Part shown: positions 54,702 through 63,730 of the stretch, one piece after another
Numbering within the stretch: position 1 is the first letter of the stretch
Layout of the letters: every line of letters begins with the position of its first letter
From: Xinfangfangia pollutisoli
GTDB lineage: Bacteria > Pseudomonadota > Alphaproteobacteria > Rhodobacterales > Rhodobacteraceae
DNA: 64,000 nucleotides
Direction of reading: 5' to 3'
NCBI RefSeq assembly: GCF_020179405.1
Contig: NZ_JAICBZ010000003.1
Location: 1 to 64,000 of the forward strand
Made by a program: the position numbers and the translations under genes
Notes under the pieces: model-generated
The model's input: the letters and a program-made list of their open reading frames with translations, nothing else
What the model was told of the DNA's origin: nothing
Database searches by the model: none

Positions 54702-55436
54702 CTAGGGCGAACCCGGGGCGTCGTCATCCGCATTCTGCGCCGCCGATGTCGCATCCCCGCGCGCCGCGGCCTCGTCGGTGCGGTGCTTGATCCGGGCCGC
54801 GGCCTCGGCCAGGGCGGCGCGCAGCTTGCCGCGCTTCTCGCGATGCTCCTGCGCCTTGGCCGCACGGGCCTTCTGATAGGCGGCGACCAGCGGGATGGTG
54901 ATGTAATAGGCGATGGCCGACAGCACGATCCCGGGGCCCAGCGCGCCGATGAAATAGGGCACGTAGATTTCGTGCCAGAACTGGATCAGCCCATCCCAGC
55001 GCGCCACATCTGACGTGAACAGCGACTGGACGTTGAACCACAGGTCGCTGCCGGCATTGGCGAAGGCCTTGCCGATATATTCGGCATTCAGCGGCGCCTC
55101 GATCCCCACGATCCAATGGCCCAGCGACATGGCCAGAACCGCGAAGAAGGGCGTCGTCAGCGGGTTGGTGTTGAACGTGGCCAGCAGCGCCGCCAGCAGA
55201 TTGCCGTTGATCGCCCGGCTGGCCAGCCAGGCGGCCACGAATTGCAGCCCCGGCAGCGGCAGGAAGCCCACCAGCGAGCCGGCAAAGACCCCCCGCGCCA
55301 CGCGATGCGGCTGGTCGGGCAGGCGGCGCATGCGGTGAATGACATAGCGCGTCGCGCGCTTGAAACCCGAGCGCGGATAGACCTGCTCGCGCAACCAGGC
55401 GCCCCAACCCAAGGGATCTCTGCGTTTGAAGACCAA
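54702..55436 (-). CDS. DUF2062 membrane protein (copy 1)
   Basis: A 244-residue protein with a basic N-terminus (VFKRRDPLGWG), the DUF2062 core (RLPDQPHRVARGVFAGSLVGFLPLPG, NTNPLTTPFF) with several hydrophobic segments, and a charged, Ala-rich tail (QKARAAKAQEHREKRGK). It is clearly paralogous to the gene just upstream: both share PHR(V/I)ARG and NPLT(T/F)PF. Function is unknown. Confidence 0.88.
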   Translation of the reverse strand: MVFKRRDPLGWGAWLREQVYPRSGFKRATRYVIHRMRRLPDQPHRVARGVFAGSLVGFLPLPGLQFVAAWLASRAINGNLLAALLATFNTNPLTTPFFAVLAMSLGHWIVGIEAPLNAEYIGKAFANAGSDLWFNVQSLFTSDVARWDGLIQFWHEIYVPYFIGALGPGIVLSAIAYYITIPLVAAYQKARAAKAQEHREKRGKLRAALAEAAARIKHRTDEAAARGDATSAAQNADDDAPGSP

Positions 55437-55640
55437 TGCCTCGTCCTTCCTCAGCGCCGCGGCGCCCGTCTGATCTGCACCACAACCCGCCCGCTCTCAA
55501 GCGCGGTAAGCGCGTTGTGATCAAAATCGTCGCGCTGCGGATCGGAAACCCTCTGCCCCGGGGATAGGGGGGTTCGGCCGGGCGATCAACGCGCAAATGC
55601 GCAGAACCCGCGTCACCCGGCCATTCCCCTGCGCCGGCCC

Positions 55641-56279
55641 CTATGGGCTGTGCCGCTTGCCCGGGGCCGCGCGCCGGGCTGCCCGGTCGCGACGCCGGCG
55701 GTCGCGCATCTCGCGATAGGCGCGGATCATCGGCAGGCTGGCCAGATAGCCCGCCGTCGCGAAAACCACGCCCGGCCCCAGCCCGCCCAGCATATAGGGC
55801 AGGAAATAGCCGTGATAGAAGCTTTCCAGGCGTTCCCAGCGCGTCGGTTCGGGGGTGAAGATCGCCCAGACATTGGTCCAGAACTCGGCCCCCGCCCGGG
55901 CGAAGACGATCAGCACATCCGAAGTCGGCGGCGCATCCATCGCATTGCCCAAAAGCAGATGGCCCAGCTGGATCGACCCCACGGCGATGAAGGGGAAGGT
56001 CAGCGGATTGCCCACCAGCGTGGCCAGCAGCGCCGCGATCACATTGCCGCGCATTGCCCAGGCCAGCAGCGCCCCCAGACCCAGATGCGCGCCGAACAGC
56101 GGCGTGAAGGAGACGAAGATCCCCGCCCAGATCCCGCGCGCGATGCGATGCGGTGGATCGGGCAGACGGGTCATCCGCGCCCAGACATAGCGCAGCCCAC
56201 GCCCCCAGCCGCCCCGCGGCCAGACCGCGGATTGCAGCCGCTCTCGCAGCGGCGGTTTGCTGCGCCGTTTGAAGATCAC
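55641..56279 (-). CDS. DUF2062 membrane protein (copy 2)
   Basis: A 212-residue paralogue of the downstream gene, with IFKRRSKPPL, RLPDPPHRIARGIWAGIFVSFTPLFG and GNPLTFPFIAVGSIQLGHLLLG. It has three or four hydrophobic segments and an Arg-rich C-terminus. It starts 40 bases after rsh, and 204 bases without a gene separate it from copy 1; that gap holds only GC-rich sequence and the ribosome site of copy 1. Confidence 0.88.
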   Translation of the reverse strand: MIFKRRSKPPLRERLQSAVWPRGGWGRGLRYVWARMTRLPDPPHRIARGIWAGIFVSFTPLFGAHLGLGALLAWAMRGNVIAALLATLVGNPLTFPFIAVGSIQLGHLLLGNAMDAPPTSDVLIVFARAGAEFWTNVWAIFTPEPTRWERLESFYHGYFLPYMLGGLGPGVVFATAGYLASLPMIRAYREMRDRRRRDRAARRAAPGKRHSP

Positions 56280-56319
56280 CTGTCTTCCTTTCCGTGATGC
56301 CGTGGCGCCCTGGGGCGCC

Positions 56320-58437
56320 TTAGGGCTTGCGGGAGGAATCCCGGTAGCGGGACACCTGCGCCACGTCCGTCTCGGCTTCGAGCGCGGTCATGACCATATG
56401 CAGATGTTCGACATCCCGAAGGTCGACGTCAACGATCAGCCGGTAAAAATCCGGTTTACGGTCGACGAAGCGCAGATCCGAGATATTGGCCTTCTGCTCG
56501 CCGATCAGGGTGCAGATCCGCCCCAGCACGCCCGCATCGTTGGAAATCGTCAGATCCAGCGCGACGGTGTTGCTGGCCGGATGGCGGCCCGATTTCCAGT
56601 GCAGATCGACCCAGCGGTCGGTCTGATCTTCGAATTCCTCAAGCGCGGGACAGTCGATCGCATGCGCGACCACGCCCTTGCCGCGATAGGTGATGCCGAC
56701 GATCCGCTCGCCCGGCAGCGGCTGGCAGCAGGGGGCGCGGCGCATGTCCTGGCCGGGCTGCAGGCCCAGGACGGGGCGCTTTTCATCGACCACCTCGTCC
56801 TCGGGCGGGACCAGTTCGGGATAAAGCAGCTCCACCACCCGCCGCGCGGTGATCTCGGCACTGCCCAGCCGCGCCAGAAGATCATCGGCATCGGTCAGGC
56901 CCATCACCCGCGCCGCGGTGCCAAGAGCCTTGTCGCTGGCCTTGCGCCCGACATGTTCGAACGCCGCCCGCGCCAGTTCCAGACCCAGCCGGATGAAGCG
57001 CCCGCGGTCTTCTTCGCGCAAAGACCGCCGGATCGCCGCCTTGGCGCGGCCGGTGGTGACGATATCCACCCAGGAGGGCTGCGGCTTCTGCCCTTCGGCA
57101 GTGATGATCTCGACCGACTGGCCGTTCTTGATCCGCGTCCACAGGGGCACGCGGATGCCGTCGATCTTGGCCGAAACCGTGGAATGGCCGATCCGCGTAT
57201 GGATCGCATAGGCGAAATCCAGCGGCGTGGCGCCGCGCGGCAGCTGGATCACATCGCCCTTCGGCGTGAAGCAGAACACCTGGTCGGAATACATCTCGAG
57301 CTTCACGTTTTCGAGAAACTCGTCGTGATCGCCCTGATCCAGCCTTTCGGTCAGCTGCGCGATCCATTTCGCCGGATCGACTGCGAAAGGGTTCTTGGCC
57401 CGCACGCCTTCGCGATAGGACCAATGCGCGGCCACCCCCGCCTCGGCCACTTCATGCATTTCGCGGGTGCGGATCTGCACTTCCACCCGCTTGCCGTCCC
57501 GGCCCGAAACCGTGGTGTGGATAGACCGATAGCCGTTCGACTTGGGCTGGCTGATGTAATCCTTGAACCGCCCCGGCACGGCGCGCCAGCGCTGATGGAT
57601 CACCCCAAGGATGCGGTAGCAATCGGCGACCGTGGCACAGATCACCCGGAAGCCGTAGATGTCGGACAGGCGCGAGAAGGCCAGATCCTTCTCCTGCATC
57701 TTGCGCCAGATCGAATAGGGCTTCTTCGCCCGGCCGAACACCGCCGCCTCGATCTGCGCCTTTTCCAGCTCGTGCCGGATATCGCCGGTGATCTTGTGGA
57801 CGACGTCGCCCGATTCCTTCTGCAAGGTCAGGTAGCGGCGCAGAATCGAATTGCGCGCCTCGGGATTCAGCACCTTGAAGGACAGGTCTTCCAGCTCTTC
57901 GCGCATCGACTGCATGCCCATGCGGCCTGCCAGAGGCGCGAAGATCTCCATCGTCTCGCGTGCCTTCTGCTGCTGCTTTTCCGGCCGCATCGAGCGGATG
58001 GTGCGCATGTTGTGCAGACGGTCGGCCAGCTTGACCAGGATCACCCGCAGATCCTTGGACATGGCCATGAACAGCTTGCGGAAGTTTTCCGCCTGCTGGC
58101 TTTCGGTGGAGGAGAGCTGCAGATTGGTCAGCTTGGTGACACCGTCGACCAGTTCCGCGACCTCATGGCCGAACTTGGCCTCGATCTCGGTATAGGTGGA
58201 CCTGGTGTCCTCGATCGTGTCGTGCAGAAGTGCTGTGATGATCGTGGCGTCATCCAGCGACTGTTCGGTCAGAATGGCGGCGACGGCGACGGGATGGGTG
58301 AAATAGGGTTCGCCCGATTTCCGCATCTGGCCGTCATGCATGGCCTGGCCGTACAGATAGGCCTTGCGGATCAGATCCGCGTTGCAGCGCGGATTGTAGT
58401 TGCGGACAAGCGCGATGAGGTCTTCGACGTCGATCAT
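56320..58437 (-). CDS. rsh: Bifunctional (p)ppGpp synthetase/hydrolase (RelA/SpoT homologue)
   Basis: The stringent-response enzyme of 705 residues. Order: HD hydrolase domain with ALLHDTIEDT (about residues 65-75), synthetase domain with the GYRSIHTTV and EVQIRTREMHEVAE motifs, TGS domain (CFTPKGDVIQLPRGATPLDFAYAIHT), and a C-terminal ACT domain (about 630-700). Both active sites look intact, so it should make and degrade (p)ppGpp. It directly follows rpoZ, a classic pairing. Confidence 0.96.
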   Translation of the reverse strand: MIDVEDLIALVRNYNPRCNADLIRKAYLYGQAMHDGQMRKSGEPYFTHPVAVAAILTEQSLDDATIITALLHDTIEDTRSTYTEIEAKFGHEVAELVDGVTKLTNLQLSSTESQQAENFRKLFMAMSKDLRVILVKLADRLHNMRTIRSMRPEKQQQKARETMEIFAPLAGRMGMQSMREELEDLSFKVLNPEARNSILRRYLTLQKESGDVVHKITGDIRHELEKAQIEAAVFGRAKKPYSIWRKMQEKDLAFSRLSDIYGFRVICATVADCYRILGVIHQRWRAVPGRFKDYISQPKSNGYRSIHTTVSGRDGKRVEVQIRTREMHEVAEAGVAAHWSYREGVRAKNPFAVDPAKWIAQLTERLDQGDHDEFLENVKLEMYSDQVFCFTPKGDVIQLPRGATPLDFAYAIHTRIGHSTVSAKIDGIRVPLWTRIKNGQSVEIITAEGQKPQPSWVDIVTTGRAKAAIRRSLREEDRGRFIRLGLELARAAFEHVGRKASDKALGTAARVMGLTDADDLLARLGSAEITARRVVELLYPELVPPEDEVVDEKRPVLGLQPGQDMRRAPCCQPLPGERIVGITYRGKGVVAHAIDCPALEEFEDQTDRWVDLHWKSGRHPASNTVALDLTISNDAGVLGRICTLIGEQKANISDLRFVDRKPDFYRLIVDVDLRDVEHLHMVMTALEAETDVAQVSRYRDSSRKP

Positions 58438-58485
58438 CGCGCTTCCGCGGGCCGGGCCCGAACCGGGCCTGGCGCCGTGCCCCCC

Positions 58486-58839
58486 TTAATGTTCGCCCTG
58501 GGCTTCCATCAGGGCACGCAGGAGCTTTTCTTCCGACATGTCGTCCACGACCGGCCGGTCGATATCCGAGGCCATCATCAGCGCCATCTGATCTTCTTCC
58601 GGCTCGTCGACCTCGATCTGGGTCTGGTAGCTTTCGATCATCCGCTCGCGCAGGACCTCGGCCGACTGGGTTTCCTCGGCGATCTCGCGCAGGGAAACGA
58701 CCGGGTTCTTGTCATTGTCGCGGTCGACGGTCAGCGGAGCGCCGGCCGCAATCTCGCGCGCCCGATGGGCGGCCAGCATCACCAGTTCGAACCGGTTCGG
58801 GACCTTGTCAACGCAATCTTCAACCGTCACGCGGGCCAT
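58486..58839 (-). CDS. rpoZ: RNA polymerase omega subunit
   Basis: A 117-residue subunit assisting beta' folding and forming part of the ppGpp site of RNA polymerase. It has [30 protein letters not shown] at the N-terminus and [12 protein letters not shown] in the middle; the acidic tail is usual in alphaproteobacteria. It lies 48 bases upstream of rsh. Confidence 0.96.
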   Translation of the reverse strand: MARVTVEDCVDKVPNRFELVMLAAHRAREIAAGAPLTVDRDNDKNPVVSLREIAEETQSAEVLRERMIESYQTQIEVDEPEEDQMALMMASDIDRPVVDDMSEEKLLRALMEAQGEH

Positions 58840-58924
58840 AGGACACCTTTCGTCGCATGGGCTAGGAAGTCGCCTATCTATGCGCGAAAGCCCCGCTTGA
58901 CAAGCGCGGAATCGCCGCGGCGGG

Positions 58925-59515
58925 CTACAGCGGCACCAGCGCGGCCCGGTCTTCGGCCGGCAGGGCCGCCAGCATCTGCAGGACGGTCTGGCCCAGGCGC
59001 GGATGCGTCCAGTCCGGCGCGATCTCGGCCAGGGGCACCAGCACGAAGGCGCGGTCCTGCAGCCGCGGATGCGGCAGGATCAGCTGGTCGGGCGCGGTGA
59101 TGCGCTGCGCGTCGGGCGGCAGATTGCGCCAGGCATCCTGGGTCGCGGCGTCGGGCCGCACCGAATCGCCCAGCGCCAGCAGGTCCAGATCCAGCGTCCG
59201 CTGCCCCCAGCGCTGCCGCCTTTCGCGCCCGAAGGCCGCCTCGACCCGGTGCAGATCGGCCAGCCAATCCTCGGCCGCGCGCCCTTCGGGACCGGCCAGC
59301 CGCGCCGCGGCGTTCACATAATCGGGACCGGATCCGGCGGGGAAGGCGGGCGAGCGGAAGAATCGGCTGACCGCCAGAACTTCATGCCCGAAATAAGCCT
59401 TAAGGCTATGCAGGGCTTCCCAAAGCGTTTCGGACGGCGACTGTTCCAGAAACGACATATTCGTGCCCATCGCAACCAAAGCGTGTGACTTTTGTGTAAG
59501 CCCTGAAAGTTTCAT
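58925..59515 (-). CDS. folK: 2-amino-4-hydroxy-6-hydroxymethyldihydropteridine pyrophosphokinase
   Basis: Folate synthesis enzyme of 196 residues transferring pyrophosphate from ATP to the pterin. It has [32 protein letters not shown], the ATP/Mg site [16 protein letters not shown] and [15 protein letters not shown]. It diverges from the NYN-domain gene across 141 bases and reads toward rpoZ. Confidence 0.95.
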   Translation of the reverse strand: MKLSGLTQKSHALVAMGTNMSFLEQSPSETLWEALHSLKAYFGHEVLAVSRFFRSPAFPAGSGPDYVNAAARLAGPEGRAAEDWLADLHRVEAAFGRERRQRWGQRTLDLDLLALGDSVRPDAATQDAWRNLPPDAQRITAPDQLILPHPRLQDRAFVLVPLAEIAPDWTHPRLGQTVLQMLAALPAEDRAALVPL

Positions 59516-59656
59516 ACCGTATTGTTCACTTGTGGGACCGCCCCTGCGACGCTATCTGCGTTTGGTTCCCCCGACGGATTTGTACCGGAAGGCTCGTTAA
59601 CAGACGAGAGTTGCAGCGGAAGTTTGGGCGGGACGACATTTCGAGGGGATGAAGGA

Positions 59657-60232
59657 ATGTTCTACAAAGACGAACGGCTTGCGCTGTTCATTGACGGGTC
59701 AAATCTCTACGCGGCGGCAAAGGCCCTGGGGTTCGACATCGATTACAAGCTTCTGCGCATGGAATTCATGCGCCGCGGCAAGCTTCTGCGTGCCTTCTAC
59801 TATACTGCGCTGCTGGAGAACGAGGAATATTCGCCGATCCGGCCGCTGGTGGACTGGCTGCATTACAACGGCTTCACCATGCGCACCAAGCCGGCCAAGG
59901 AATATACCGACAGCCAGGGGCGGCGGAAGGTGAAGGGCAACATGGACATCGAGCTGACGGTCGATGCCATGGAACTGGCCGCCCGCCTGGACCATGTGGT
60001 GCTGTTCTCGGGCGATGGCGATTTCCGGCCGCTGGTGGAAAGCCTGCAGCGGCAGGGCGTGCGGGTTTCGGTCGTCTCGACCATCCGCTCGCAGCCGCCG
60101 ATGATCGCCGACGAATTGCGCCGCCAGGCCGATAATTTCATCGAACTGGACGAATTGCGCGATGTGATCGGTCGCCCGCCGCGGGAACCGCGCCCGGCCC
60201 CGGCCGAGGAAACCACGGCGGAAGCCAAGTGA
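59657..60232 (+). CDS. NYN (LabA-like) domain protein
   Basis: A 191-residue PIN-like nuclease-fold protein. Acidic residues of the NYN domain are visible: FIDGSN at the N-terminus, NMDIELTVDAM in the centre and FSGDGDFRPLV, forming a probable metal site for RNA cleavage. The tail is Pro/Glu-rich. ATG 59657 follows AAGGA; the long frame upstream does not look like protein. Such proteins are common next to folK in Rhodobacteraceae. The RNA target is unknown. Confidence 0.9.
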   Translation: MFYKDERLALFIDGSNLYAAAKALGFDIDYKLLRMEFMRRGKLLRAFYYTALLENEEYSPIRPLVDWLHYNGFTMRTKPAKEYTDSQGRRKVKGNMDIELTVDAMELAARLDHVVLFSGDGDFRPLVESLQRQGVRVSVVSTIRSQPPMIADELRRQADNFIELDELRDVIGRPPREPRPAPAEETTAEAK

Positions 60233-60373
60233 TGCAATCCGGGATCGGGCCTGCCAGCGGCCCGGCCCCGGCTTACGGATCCGGGCCTCAGCCAGCCCTG
60301 CGCCCCAAAGCTTTGCCCCGGGGCCGCCAGCAAGGACCCTCCCGCATGAACCCGCGCCGATGACAGACCCCGC

Positions 60374-60808
60374 ATGACCGGGCTTTTCGGCATGTTCCTG
60401 ACGGCGCTTGCCGCCGCCTCGCCGCTGCCGCTGCCGTCCGAGCCGGTGTTTCTTGCCATGCTTGCCGCCGGCTGGGCGGCTTTGCCGCTGTGGGGCGCCG
60501 CCACGGCGGGCAATGTTCTGGGCGCCTGCATCACCTTCGCCTGCGGCCGCGCCGTCATCCGCTTTCAGGACCGGCGCTGGTTTCCCGCCAGCCGCGCGCA
60601 GATGGCCAAGGCCGAGGCCTGGTTCAACCGCTGGGGCCGCTGGTCGCTGCTGGTGACCTTCCTGCCCGGCGGCGATGCGCTGGTGCTGGTGGCCGGCGCC
60701 CTGCGCGTGCCGGTGCCGGTGTTTCTGGTCCTGGTCACCCTGGCCAAGGGCGGCCGCTATGCGGCCCTTGCCCTGGCCATGGCGGGGATCTCGGCCGGCG
60801 CGGCGTGA
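60374..60808 (+). CDS. YqaA-family membrane protein
   Basis: A 144-residue inner-membrane protein with the YqaA/DedA-like pattern: SPLPLPSEPVFLAMLAAG, TAGNVLGACITFACGRA, a middle amphipathic part (AEAWFNRWGRWSLLVTFLPGGDALVLVAGALR) with the family Arg/Gly motif. Related DedA proteins flip lipids in the membrane; the role of YqaA is unknown. Confidence 0.88.
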   Translation: MTGLFGMFLTALAAASPLPLPSEPVFLAMLAAGWAALPLWGAATAGNVLGACITFACGRAVIRFQDRRWFPASRAQMAKAEAWFNRWGRWSLLVTFLPGGDALVLVAGALRVPVPVFLVLVTLAKGGRYAALALAMAGISAGAA

Positions 60809-60871
60809 CCCGGCCTTTACCTTGGCCGGCTTTGCCCCTACCTCTGCCCCCAGGCAACCGGACTGGCGCGC

Positions 60872-61834
60872 ATGACGGACAACCCCGCCCTGACCCTATA
60901 TCTCGCAGCCCCGCGCGGCTTTTGCGCGGGCGTGGACCGTGCGATCAAGATCGTCGAGATGGCGCTGCAGAAATGGGGCGCCCCGGTCTATGTCCGGCAC
61001 GAAATCGTGCATAACCGCTTCGTGGTTGAAGGCCTGCGCGCCAAGGGCGCTGTCTTCGTCGAGGAACTGGACGAATGCCCGCCCGACCGGCCGGTGGTGT
61101 TTTCCGCCCATGGCGTGCCGAAATCGGTACCGGCCGAGGCGTCGCGGCGCGAGATGATCGCGGTCGATGCAACCTGCCCCCTGGTCACCAAGGTGCATAA
61201 CGAAGCCGCCCGCCATGCCGAGGCCGGCACGCAGCTGATCTATATCGGCCATGAGGGCCACCCCGAGACCATCGGCACCATGGGCCAACTGCCGCCGGGC
61301 GAGGTGCTGCTGGTCGAGACGGTCGAGGATGTGGCCCGCCTGGACGTGCGCGATCCGGGCCGGCTGGCGCTGATCACCCAGACCACGCTTTCCGTCGATG
61401 ACACGGCTGAAATCGCCGCCGCGCTGAAGGCGCGTTTCCCGGCGATCCAGGTGCCCGCGCATGACGACATCTGCTATGCCACCACCAACCGCCAGGCCGC
61501 GGTCAAGGCCATGGCGCCGCAGATCGACGCGCTTCTGGTGATCGGGGCGCCCAATTCCTCGAATTCCAAGCGCCTGGTCGAGGTCGGCCGCGCCGCCGGC
61601 TGCAGCTATTCGATGCTGGTCCAGCGCGCCGCCGATATCGACTGGCGCGCGCTTCAGGGCATCCGGGCGGTGGGCGTGACCGCCGGGGCCAGCGCGCCCG
61701 AAGTGCTGGTGAACGAGGTGATCGCCGCTTTCCGCGACCGCTATGCGGTCACGGTCGAGCAGGTGGAAACCGCGGTCGAGGCGATCGAGTTCAAGGTGCC
61801 GCGCATCCTGCGCGCCCCGGTGGAGAGCGCCTGA
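60872..61834 (+). CDS. ispH: 4-hydroxy-3-methylbut-2-enyl diphosphate reductase
   Basis: Last enzyme of the MEP isoprenoid pathway, an Fe-S protein of 320 residues making IPP and DMAPP. The three cluster cysteines are in [11 protein letters not shown] (C18), [11 protein letters not shown] and [11 protein letters not shown]; the substrate motifs FSAHGVP and GHEGHPE are present. The next gene starts inside its stop codon (TGATG). Confidence 0.97.
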   Translation: MTDNPALTLYLAAPRGFCAGVDRAIKIVEMALQKWGAPVYVRHEIVHNRFVVEGLRAKGAVFVEELDECPPDRPVVFSAHGVPKSVPAEASRREMIAVDATCPLVTKVHNEAARHAEAGTQLIYIGHEGHPETIGTMGQLPPGEVLLVETVEDVARLDVRDPGRLALITQTTLSVDDTAEIAAALKARFPAIQVPAHDDICYATTNRQAAVKAMAPQIDALLVIGAPNSSNSKRLVEVGRAAGCSYSMLVQRAADIDWRALQGIRAVGVTAGASAPEVLVNEVIAAFRDRYAVTVEQVETAVEAIEFKVPRILRAPVESA

Positions 61835-62364
61835 TGGCCCTGGCCCCGCTTCTGGCGCTGCGCCCGCTTGTGCCGCAGGCCGCCGCGATCCTGCTGTTCT
61901 GCCTGGCCCTGGCCGCGCCGCTGCGCGCCCAGGATGTCACGGCTTTCGCGCGCTGGGGCAGCAGTTCCGGCGCGCTTCCGCCGGACCATGCCTGGGATTA
62001 TACGGTGACCTTCACCACCGATCGCCGCGTGACGGTGGAGTATTGCAAGGGCTATGCGCAGGAGGCGCCCGGCTGCGCCACGGTGTCGCGCCGCCTGTCG
62101 CAGGCCGATTATGCGGCACTGCAGGAAAAGCTGGTGCCGCTTCTTGCCGGTCTGGCCGAAGCCCCGCCCCAGCCCGATCCCAACCCGCCGGTTGGCGGCG
62201 GGTCCAGCTGGGGCAGCGTGTCCGTCGCGGGCAAGGACATTGCCCTGCCGGGCTTCCCGGTAGATCAGGACTATGTCCGGGTCCGGGCGATCCTGACGCT
62301 TCTGGCCGATTACACCCCCAAGGGCGCGATCGACGCTGCCCAGCGCCGCGCGAAGGCGGGCTGA
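61834..62364 (+). CDS. Secreted hypothetical protein
   Basis: A 176-residue protein with an N-terminal signal peptide (hydrophobic residues 10-30, cleavage near LRAQD). The mature part has [23 protein letters not shown], two cysteines (EYCKGY, PGCATV) that may pair, a Pro-rich stretch and [17 protein letters not shown] do not recognise the family. It is translated from within the ispH-rnhA operon by 1-base overlap. Confidence 0.65.
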   Translation: MALAPLLALRPLVPQAAAILLFCLALAAPLRAQDVTAFARWGSSSGALPPDHAWDYTVTFTTDRRVTVEYCKGYAQEAPGCATVSRRLSQADYAALQEKLVPLLAGLAEAPPQPDPNPPVGGGSSWGSVSVAGKDIALPGFPVDQDYVRVRAILTLLADYTPKGAIDAAQRRAKAG

Positions 62365-62366
62365 GC

Positions 62367-62837
62367 ATGGCCGATCTTTTCGCCTATACGGATGGCGCCT
62401 GCTCGGGCAATCCCGGCCCCGGCGGCTGGGGGGTGCTGCTGCTGGCGCGCGAAGGCGGCGCGGTGATCAAGGAGCGCGAGCTGAAAGGCGGCGAGGCGCA
62501 GACCACCAACAACCGGATGGAGCTGATGGCGGCGATCTCGGCGCTGGAAAGCCTGACCCGGCCCTCGGCCCTGACCATCGTCACAGACAGCGCCTATGTG
62601 AAGAACGGCGTGACCGAATGGATCCATGGCTGGAAGCGCAATGGCTGGCGCACGGCCGCCAGGGCGCCGGTCAAGAATGCCGAGCTGTGGCAAAGGCTGG
62701 ATGCGGCACAGGCCACCCATCAGGTCACCTGGCGCTGGATCAAGGGCCATGCCGGCCATGCCGAGAATGAACGCGCCGATGCGCTGGCCCGGGCCGGCAT
62801 GGCGCCGTTCAAGCCGAAAGCCGCGCCCGCATCCTAA
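62367..62837 (+). CDS. rnhA: Ribonuclease HI
   Basis: Degrades the RNA strand of RNA-DNA hybrids. The 156-residue protein has catalytic D9 ([11 protein letters not shown]), E52 (NNRMELMA), D74 (VTDSAYV) and a late Asp in NERADALA, plus the KGHAGH histidine loop. The ATG at 62367 is the family start; the frame is open far upstream inside neighbours but is not coding there. Confidence 0.96.
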   Translation: MADLFAYTDGACSGNPGPGGWGVLLLAREGGAVIKERELKGGEAQTTNNRMELMAAISALESLTRPSALTIVTDSAYVKNGVTEWIHGWKRNGWRTAARAPVKNAELWQRLDAAQATHQVTWRWIKGHAGHAENERADALARAGMAPFKPKAAPAS

Positions 62838-62854
62838 CCCCCCGCACGGCAGGG

Positions 62855-62883
62855 TTGAAGGCGAACGCATGTTCGCCTAGCCT
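62855..62883 (+). promoter_or_regulatory. Promoter with palindromic operator for TetR-like gene
   Basis: TTGAAG (62855-62860), a 17-base spacer and TAGCCT (62878-62883). The spacer is filled by AGGCGAAC-GCAT-GTTCGCCT (62859-62878), a perfect dyad with 8-base arms. The -10 ends 6 bases before the ATG. Confidence 0.62.
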
Positions 62884-62889
62884 CGGCCC

Positions 62890-63384
62890 ATGCCCCGTAC
62901 CCGCTCGATCCCCGATACCGAAGTTCTGGCCCTGGCCCGCGGCCTTTACGCCGCAAAGGGCGAGAAGGCGGTCAGCTTCGGCAGTGTCGGGCAGGCCGCC
63001 GGACTGGCGCCCTCGACGCTGGCCCAGCGCTATCGCTCGGTCGAGGGCATGCTGGCCGCCGCCGCCATCGCCGGCTGGGATGCGCTGATCGAGGCGAGCG
63101 CCCAGGCCGACCAGGCCGCGGCCGACAAGGGGCCGCAGGGCTATCTGAAGCTGATCGACGCCTCGGAGGCGCCGCTTTTGCTGATGCTCGGCAATCGCGA
63201 CGCGCAGGCGCGGGCGCGCGCAGCCGACTGGCGCGCCGCGGTCGAGGCGGCGCTGATCCGCCGGCTGGGCCAGGGCGACAAGGCGCGCTCGGGCGCGCAG
63301 GCGCTGTTTGCCGCCTGGCAGGGGCAGTTGCTGTGGGACGGCAGCGCCTCGGGGCTGAAGGACATCGCCCGCCGCCTGTCTTAG
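62890..63384 (+). CDS. TetR-like transcriptional regulator
   Basis: A 164-residue protein with an N-terminal TetR-type HTH: VLALARGLYAAKGEKAVSFGSVGQAAGLAPSTLAQRYRSVEGML (about residues 13-56). The C-terminal ligand domain is short and helical and cannot be assigned. A palindrome between its own -35 and -10 suggests autorepression. It lies 53 bases after rnhA and converges with the GlsB-like gene. Confidence 0.82.
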   Translation: MPRTRSIPDTEVLALARGLYAAKGEKAVSFGSVGQAAGLAPSTLAQRYRSVEGMLAAAAIAGWDALIEASAQADQAAADKGPQGYLKLIDASEAPLLLMLGNRDAQARARAADWRAAVEAALIRRLGQGDKARSGAQALFAAWQGQLLWDGSASGLKDIARRLS

Positions 63385-63403
63385 GCCGGCTGTCCTGACG
63401 CGC

Positions 63404-63637
63404 CTATCTGATCCAGGTCTTCCAGGCCCAGATCAGCGCCACCGCCCCCAGAAGCGCGCCGACAAAGCCCGCCGCCGTCGCGAAAGCCACGATCAGCAGC
63501 CGCAGCACCAGCCCGCCGATCAGCGCACCGACGATGCCAATCGCAATGGTGGTGGGCAGGTCGGCATCGACCCGCATGATCCGCGTTGCCAGGAACCCGG
63601 CCGCGATGCCGATGATGATCAACCAGACAAAGGCCAT
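63404..63637 (-). CDS. GlsB/YeaQ/YmgE-like small membrane protein
   Basis: A 77-residue protein made of about three hydrophobic helices (FVWLIIIGIAAGFLATRIM, TIAIGIVGALIGGLVLR, GFVGALLGAVALIWAW), the layout of GlsB/YeaQ/YmgE stress-associated membrane proteins. ATG 63637 follows AAAGGGGGG at a suitable distance. Role unknown. Confidence 0.85.
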   Translation of the reverse strand: MAFVWLIIIGIAAGFLATRIMRVDADLPTTIAIGIVGALIGGLVLRLLIVAFATAAGFVGALLGAVALIWAWKTWIR

Positions 63638-63730
63638 GCTCGGGCCCCCCTTTCCTGACAAGGAATATGGGGGCTCGACCGCGGCGGCGAAAGGTGGGCC
63701 TTCCCCCCGTCGCGCAAAAACGGCCCGGCC

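Noticed and set aside
56257-59100. 947-codon plus-strand open frame opposite rsh and rpoZ
   Set aside because: Antisense to two recognisable genes, spans their gap, and has a composition (His, Arg, Gly) typical of a shadow frame.
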